Origin: CALFCE01 sp964411665
GTDB taxonomy: Bacteria > Pseudomonadota > Gammaproteobacteria > Granulosicoccales > Granulosicoccaceae
Length of the DNA: 11,765 nt
Direction: 5' to 3'
NCBI GenBank assembly: GCA_964411665.1
Contig: CAYPMR010000100.1
Location: 1 to 11,765 of the forward strand
Part shown: positions 7,679-11,765 of the stretch, piece after piece
Position numbering within the stretch: the stretch's first letter is position 1
How the letters are laid out: each line of letters starts with the position of its first letter
Notes under the pieces: generated by a model
Seen by the model: only the letters and a program-made list of their open reading frames with translations
Told to the model about the DNA's origin: nothing
The model's database searches: none
Translations under genes and position numbers: made by a program

Positions 7679-8326
7679 ATGCTTTTCTGGGAATGTGCGG
7701 GCAAAAGCGCCAACACCAATTTACCTAAAGGGTTTATTACCCTGTCACCTGCGTTTTTTGATCCGAAATTACCTGCCGAATGCCACGCTTTACTGCCAAG
7801 CGGGAATGGCAGTCGAGGCCTTTTGGAGGCAATCGCACGCGAACCTGAGATTGCTGTTGAGCGTGGAATTGGTATTTTCTTCAATGACCCTTTTCTCAAT
7901 ATTACCCAGGTCAGCCAAATGTTGAATCAGCACCAGATTGGCTGGATTGCCAATCTTCCGAGCATCGCACAACACGATGCGGAATTTAGAAGCGATCTGA
8001 GGGACGTTGGATTTAGTGTGCAGGCAGAGCTGCGTTGCCTGGCCCAACTGAGACGACCGGGGCTACGTACAATGGCTGCGATCTCCTCAACTACCCATGC
8101 AGATATGCTGGCTGATTTTCCGGCGGATGCCGTCGTGGTGGTACAAACAACCTCGGAGCTGCAGGTATCGTTTCCGTCCTTTGGCCAACGCCTGGCACGA
8201 CTTGAATCAATCAATAATGTATTACAAAAACAAACACTGGGCATTTGCGCCATGCCACTAGTGACAGCTGCAGAGGGGGTGACTCAAGCCAGTCCGGTCA
8301 TACTCCGGCCCCAGCTATTAGGGTGA
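7679..8326 (+). CDS. Short divergent TIM-barrel protein related to the PEP hydrolase-like family
   Basis: About 215 residues from the ATG at 7679; a TTG at 7649 in the same frame would add ten, and both have weak GAG-type ribosome binding sites, so the start is uncertain. There is no signal peptide or membrane helix. The middle aligns by eye with the intact TIM-barrel protein at 334-1164: FFNDPF matches GVNGTDPF, and IANLPSIAQHDAEFRSDL plus DVGFSVQAEL matches VQNFPTVGLIDGTFRANL plus ETGMSYSQEI (9 of 29 identical). DMLADFPADAVVVV then matches AMAEAGADIIVCHL. It lacks the GGGAGTG loop at the start and the final HGGP segment, so it is shorter than the family norm (about 270) and probably not an active enzyme of the same kind. 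It is divergent to the operon and its stop lies 3 bp from that of the regulator. It could be a ligand-binding accessory protein, a regulator partner, or a decaying duplicate; the long open frame argues against recent decay. Confidence 0.72.
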   Translation: MLFWECAGKSANTNLPKGFITLSPAFFDPKLPAECHALLPSGNGSRGLLEAIAREPEIAVERGIGIFFNDPFLNITQVSQMLNQHQIGWIANLPSIAQHDAEFRSDLRDVGFSVQAELRCLAQLRRPGLRTMAAISSTTHADMLADFPADAVVVVQTTSELQVSFPSFGQRLARLESINNVLQKQTLGICAMPLVTAAEGVTQASPVILRPQLLG

Positions 8327-8329
8327 CTA

Positions 8330-10039
8330 CTAGAGACCGTAGCGGGTAATTTTGTTGTACAGCGTTTTACGCGAAATACCCAAGGCTTCGGCAGTCCGGC
8401 CTTTGTGAAAATTGTGACGCCACAGGGCTTCAACAATGCGGGTTTTTTCGTTGCGCGTATTTTGAAGATCGCCTGCATCACCACTGCTATATAGTGCAAC
8501 TGCAGCATCGACGCTGGCCTTGTCAATTTCACCATCCGATAAAGCTAAAATATCTGCCACGGCGAAAAGCTCTTGTTCGTTACCTAGCCATTCACATGTT
8601 TGCAGTTGATGCAATGCAGACGCACTAAGCTCAGGCTGACGTTTTTCAGTCAGACCGATTTTTGAATAGTAAAAACCAAGCAGTGCTGCAATATCCTCTG
8701 GCCGTCGACGCAGAGCAGGGACGAGTACAGTGCGCGAATTAAATAATGCAGCAAGATCAGATTCCAGTCCCTCAGGCAATGAGCCATCAGATGAGCGTTC
8801 TATAAAGATTACACATTTGGGGATTACTGTGTATTTGCGGTGCGAGCCCGTTGCATAGTACCAGCCTTCATGCAGTGCACGAGCGAGTCTGATCTGCGAG
8901 TGTGGCGGTAACCGCTCGGGTGCATGTATCACTAAAAGTTTGCAGTTTGAATCGCCCAGAATACCTTGCGCCAACTTGTCACCATTAAAGGATCCGAACA
9001 GGCGTCGATTGGCTGATGCATGCCGATCTTCAATAGCTGGACGAATAGTTTTGACAACGTCACCTTTAAACTGATTTTCAAAGGCATTGACCACCCAATC
9101 TATCTGCACACCTTTTTCATATTCAATAGATACGGGTGCTTGTATATCTACCAACACATCAAGTTGCTTCAAACAATCAATTAGCGCCTTTGAACTTCCT
9201 GCCGCACCACACTGGCGCCCCCACGATAATAGGTTGCGTTGGCTCGAGCTGACCTCCCTGGGCACCCCTCCCGCTAAACGGTAGGAGGCAATCATATCTG
9301 TAATGGCTGTATCCATGGGTAAGCGTTCAATAGTTGACCCGCCTATGTAACCATCAAAGTCGACCTTCTGTGCAATAAAGGATAAATCCTCAGCCGTAAC
9401 AATCGGTCCGCCTTCGAGTAAAAATTGTACTTTGGGATGGATACGTTTGATCAGTCGACCCGTTTCTCTTGCCTGAAGGGCTGCCTCTTCAAGGCTTATC
9501 TTTTTTTTGTGCCCGAGCTGACCACCTGAATTCCAACCAAAATTCAATAGTATCTTATCTAGCCCGGCATCCGCTCCCAGACGTGCCTGGGTTCGATTGT
9601 CACAATAGAAAAGTGTTTGTAGTCCTTGGTCTCTGGCTGCAGCAAGTACAGCAACCTCTTGTTCGATACCACGACCAGCACGGGAAAGTATGCGCTGCAT
9701 AGAGCTTGAAAAATAAATGCAGGTGGGAAAATTGACTACGCCGGCAAACCCCTGATCAGCAGCATCTGCAGCAATTTTTTGTGCATCAATTGTATTACCG
9801 TAGAGACTGAAGCCGAGATATACTGGTATCGATACCTGACTTAGCACTTCAGCTCTGGCGAACCCGCTAGTTAACTCGTCAGCATCCGTAATTGGCAGTA
9901 TGCAACCTACCGATGGAGCGCCCATATTTCTCATACGGCCAGCGTTAATAGCCAACAAAAAGTCAGCTCCCGCTTGTTCGGCGGCGCTAGCGGTCAAGCC
10001 TGAACCAACCGCAACTCCTACTAGAAATTTACCAGCCAT
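8330..10039 (-). CDS. Transcriptional regulator: PEP hydrolase-like TIM barrel + degenerate NtrC-type AAA+ region + Fis helix-turn-helix
   Basis: 569 residues in three parts. Residues 1 to about 255 are a PEP hydrolase-like TIM barrel: VGVAVGSGLTASAAEQAGAD (7-26), NAGRMRNMG (32-40), NFPT (103-106), NFGWNSGGQLG (166-176), EGGP (209-212) and GGSTIERLP (233-241). Residues about 260-500 resemble a sigma-54 activator AAA+ domain in outline only. No Walker A GxxGxGK is visible, LFGSFNG (346-352) stands where LFGHEKGAFTGA is expected, LLVIHAPERLPPHSQ replaces the Walker B region LFLDEI..LP..Q, while LRRRPEDIAAL and LGNEQEL (WPGNVREL-like) remain. Residues about 528-569 are a Fis-type helix-turn-helix (GRTAEALGISRKTLYNKI). 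It therefore probably cannot hydrolyse ATP or open sigma-54 promoters, and may act as an ordinary DNA-binding regulator with the barrel as ligand sensor. The likely target is the transport operon. The start has an upstream stop codon in frame and no well-spaced Shine-Dalgarno site. Confidence 0.88.
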   Translation of the reverse strand: MAGKFLVGVAVGSGLTASAAEQAGADFLLAINAGRMRNMGAPSVGCILPITDADELTSGFARAEVLSQVSIPVYLGFSLYGNTIDAQKIAADAADQGFAGVVNFPTCIYFSSSMQRILSRAGRGIEQEVAVLAAARDQGLQTLFYCDNRTQARLGADAGLDKILLNFGWNSGGQLGHKKKISLEEAALQARETGRLIKRIHPKVQFLLEGGPIVTAEDLSFIAQKVDFDGYIGGSTIERLPMDTAITDMIASYRLAGGVPREVSSSQRNLLSWGRQCGAAGSSKALIDCLKQLDVLVDIQAPVSIEYEKGVQIDWVVNAFENQFKGDVVKTIRPAIEDRHASANRRLFGSFNGDKLAQGILGDSNCKLLVIHAPERLPPHSQIRLARALHEGWYYATGSHRKYTVIPKCVIFIERSSDGSLPEGLESDLAALFNSRTVLVPALRRRPEDIAALLGFYYSKIGLTEKRQPELSASALHQLQTCEWLGNEQELFAVADILALSDGEIDKASVDAAVALYSSGDAGDLQNTRNEKTRIVEALWRHNFHKGRTAEALGISRKTLYNKITRYGL

Positions 10040-10044
10040 GCTCC

Positions 10045-10072
10045 ATTATACCGGCGCGTTAAATTAACTGAA
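10045..10072 (-). promoter_or_regulatory. Possible promoter of the regulator gene giving a leaderless mRNA
   Basis: Read on the minus strand, a consensus -10 box TATAAT (10050-10045) lies only 5 nt before the ATG at 10039; a weak -35 (TTCAGT, 10072-10067) sits 16 bp upstream of it. Transcription would begin within a base or two of the start codon, giving a leaderless message. The GGAG just before the ATG is one base away, too close to serve as a normal ribosome binding site. The -35 is poor, so confidence is moderate. Confidence 0.4.
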
Positions 10073-10128
10073 TGTATTACCAATCCAGGCTAGGCAGGTA
10101 CAGAAAATTCGCAGGACAGTTAACTGAA
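10064..10128. repeat. Two copies of TTAACTGAA upstream of the regulator
   Basis: TTAACTGAA occurs at 10064-10072 and at 10120-10128, 56 bp apart. The first copy overlaps the weak -35 of the regulator promoter; the second is part of a perfect 10-bp palindrome CAGTTAACTG (10117-10126). The layout suits an operator pair for autoregulation, but the words are short and AT-rich and could recur by chance. Confidence 0.3.
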
Positions 10129-10137
10129 CTCACTATA

Positions 10138-10171
10138 CACATGTAGACTCCAGTCACATGTAGATTCCAGT
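10138..10171. repeat. Tandem 17-bp direct repeat
   Basis: CACATGTAGACTCCAGT (10138-10154) is followed directly by CACATGTAGATTCCAGT (10155-10171), differing at one base. It lies in the gene-free stretch about 100-130 bp upstream of the regulator start. It might be a pair of binding sites or the product of a small slippage duplication; nothing decides between them. Confidence 0.75.
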
Positions 10172-10480
10172 CGCAGGAAGTCTGGACGTAAATCACTCAA
10201 AATAGCGACGAACTCGCCCGACACCTGTTCTGTTACCACACCCACACCCAACTCGCAGCGAGTACCAGTTGAGTAGCTGGGTTGGTGCTTGATTTTAAGC
10301 CAGTGACAACAATTAATCTAACCGATTCCAGGCGATTTAACTATCGGTACTTTCTTACGCACGATAGAGCGCTTGGTTACTATCGAATATCGATCTCTGC
10401 TGAGGATATCCGTATAACTGAGTGCACTTGCGTACGAGACCGGCAAGGTTCCTGGAACCCCTCATTTCCTTTGAATACCC

Positions 10481-11765
10481 TCATTGCCCTATGACATCGT
10501 CATCTACAATTGATTCTAGCGATTCTCCATCATCATTAGCAGAATCATCAAATGTAGCCAATACTGGCAACGGATCCATTAATTTCCATGCTGGCAATGC
10601 TGTCAGCATACTTGCAAATATAGCACCGCTACGAACGACCCAAACTACATATCCAATCGAGACGCCTGTAAATAACCCAAAAGACGCCTGTTTAATCCGT
10701 TCTATTTGTATATTTGAATCCTGTATTTTTGATTTAGCATCATCAATATGTTTCAAAAAATCAGATGCATAGTTAAAGTCGAAGGACACTTGCTGAAAAA
10801 GCGATTTAAGATCATCTTCGATGAGAGCTAAACCAAGCTCAGGTTCTATTGAATCCTGTTCGTTCTCTGTTTCTCTCGTTTGTAATAGCTCATTGAAAAA
10901 TAAATTTTCTACAGTCACCGTTGAATCCGACAAAACTTCTGGTCTGAAGGTATTGACGGGTTCATCAATAAGAGTATTAGCTGTCGATTCCACAATTGAA
11001 TTCAGATCATTTTCCGACAGCAAATCCCTTGTGTTTGTTAAGTTTTCAGAATTTTCAGTCTGTACATTTTGATCAACACTTGATATTTCTACCGACTGAG
11101 ATTCCAGATCTACAGTAGTATCAACTATCGGGTTTAGAGTAAATTCTGTCGAATTCGAATCAGCTGCTGTTATTTCAACTGGATTATACAAAAACCGAAG
11201 TGGCGTCGAGTCGGTTGTTCCACTACTGTCAGTAGCAGTCACTTGCAGTTCTAATTCTTCAGGCAAGGGACCGTTGTTTAGTACGATCAATTCACGGGAT
11301 TCAGAATCAAATAACAACCATTCAGGTAGAGGCGATCCGTCAATCAATGATAAGGTGAAAATCAAATCATCATCGTCTTGATCTGAGAACAGGGTATCGT
11401 CAAATGTCAATACATCGCCGATATCACCTACAAATTGCGGCAAAGTCTGATTAACTACAGGAGCATCGTTTGCATCAAGGACATTTATCGTCAACGGAAA
11501 CATAACTTGAGCATTGTTCGAGTCAGTTACCGTTATCTGAACTGTAACAACAGGGTTCAGTTCATGATCAAAAAATTCACCTTCCCTCAATTGCAATGTA
11601 CCATTAACTATCTCCAGTCGGTCATCGTTTACCTGCAGGAAATGAGTGTCGGAAATATCAGGATCAATGATGTCGATTACTGTCAGAGTTGCACCAGCAA
11701 GGTTTTCATCGATATCTACTTCATTTGGCGTAATAGCCACCGGTGCATCATTTACCGCTGATACC
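10481..11765 (-). CDS. C-terminal part of a cadherin-repeat surface protein with a membrane anchor
   Basis: The frame is open to the right edge, so the N-terminus lies outside the window; a GTG at 11740 is not the start, because codons before it read VSAVNDAPV, a typical repeat boundary. About 427 residues are visible. First come two cadherin-like (CADG/He_PIG) beta-sandwich repeats, with calcium-type linkers VNDAPV and LDANDAPV and motifs such as DQDDDDLIFTLSL and LPEWLLFDSESRELIV. Then follows a stalk of about 200 residues rich in Ser, Thr, Asn, Glu and Asp. Near the end a hydrophobic segment (GVSIGYVVWVVRSGAIFASML) is followed by LPAWKLMDPLPVL and a short acidic tail. I recall this VVW-R-G...PAW..DPLP ending from large gammaproteobacterial proteins of the cadherin/DUF4347 kind. 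It is probably an exported, calcium-binding adhesin-type protein held in a membrane. It is more AT-rich than the transport genes and separated from them by 441 bp, so it is likely an unrelated transcription unit. Confidence 0.82.
   Translation of the reverse strand, partial: VSAVNDAPVAITPNEVDIDENLAGATLTVIDIIDPDISDTHFLQVNDDRLEIVNGTLQLREGEFFDHELNPVVTVQITVTDSNNAQVMFPLTINVLDANDAPVVNQTLPQFVGDIGDVLTFDDTLFSDQDDDDLIFTLSLIDGSPLPEWLLFDSESRELIVLNNGPLPEELELQVTATDSSGTTDSTPLRFLYNPVEITAADSNSTEFTLNPIVDTTVDLESQSVEISSVDQNVQTENSENLTNTRDLLSENDLNSIVESTANTLIDEPVNTFRPEVLSDSTVTVENLFFNELLQTRETENEQDSIEPELGLALIEDDLKSLFQQVSFDFNYASDFLKHIDDAKSKIQDSNIQIERIKQASFGLFTGVSIGYVVWVVRSGAIFASMLTALPAWKLMDPLPVLATFDDSANDDGESLESIVDDDVIGQ

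Larger units (their letters stand above)
10040..10480. other. Gene-free stretch between the regulator and the cadherin-like gene
   Basis: This 441-bp stretch contains the possible regulator promoter, the repeats listed separately, a palindrome ACTCGC-A-GCGAGT (10251-10263) and another, GGTTCC-T-GGAACC (10447-10459), the latter just downstream of the cadherin-like gene's stop. The last could fold as a short hairpin but has no T-tract, so a terminator is not supported. An open frame across 10282-10494 on the plus strand has a TTG start, no ribosome binding site and no resemblance I recognise, so it is not called a gene. I see no tRNA, insertion sequence or CRISPR signal. Confidence 0.6.

Noticed and set aside
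7927..8253. Minus-strand frame of 108 codons opposite the short TIM-barrel gene
   Set aside because: The plus-strand frame spans the whole interval and aligns with the PEP hydrolase-like family; the minus frame shows nothing recognisable.
10447..10459. GGTTCC-T-GGAACC palindrome as a terminator of the cadherin-like gene
   Set aside because: Short stem, almost no loop and no T-tract on the minus strand.
10282..10494. Plus-strand open frame of 70 codons in the gap next to the cadherin-like gene
   Set aside because: TTG start, no ribosome binding site, no recognisable domain, and its end overlaps the well-supported minus-strand gene.

Overview
This window holds most of one metabolic or transport locus and the ends of two other genes. 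It looks like a gram-negative bacterium, probably a marine-type gammaproteobacterium. The reasons are a branched-chain-amino-acid-type (HAAT) ABC importer with a Sec-exported periplasmic binding protein, a YqiK-like flotillin, a Fis-type regulator, and a cadherin-like surface protein ending in a membrane-anchor motif of the kind I recall from gammaproteobacterial giant adhesins. The taxonomic call is inference; no rRNA or tRNA is present.

Positions 1-7567 form a compact minus-strand operon. In transcription order it reads: livH-type permease (7567-6557), livM-type permease (6541-5504), periplasmic binding protein (5442-4192), livG-type ATPase (4169-3369), a fused protein of a LivF-type ATPase and a Tm-1-like (UPF0261) ATP-binding domain (3376-1151), a TIM-barrel 'PEP hydrolase-like' protein (1164-334), and a flotillin/SPFH protein (318 to beyond position 1). 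Gaps are 15-61 bp, and two junctions overlap (8 bp and 14 bp).

A short divergent promoter region (7568 to about 7678) separates the operon from a plus-strand gene (7679-8326). By hand alignment that gene encodes a shortened, divergent relative of the same TIM-barrel family. It converges, with a 3-bp gap, on a 569-residue minus-strand regulator (10039-8330). The regulator joins a third copy of the TIM-barrel domain to a degenerate NtrC-type AAA+ region and a C-terminal Fis helix-turn-helix. A 441-bp gene-free stretch (10040-10480) carries short repeats and a possible promoter. The window ends in the 3' part of a cadherin-repeat surface protein (10481 to the edge), which is probably unrelated to the transport locus.

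Working model (inference): the importer brings in an unidentified small organic solute. The Tm-1-like domain and its TIM-barrel partner, which are two halves of one protein in plant Tm-1, act on it or on a derivative, and the Tm-1-like half is tethered to the importer through its ATPase. The TIM barrel at the front of the regulator would sense the same or a related ligand. The most unusual points are the ATPase/Tm-1 fusion, three versions of one TIM-barrel fold within 10 kb, and the loss of the sigma-54 activator motifs from the regulator.
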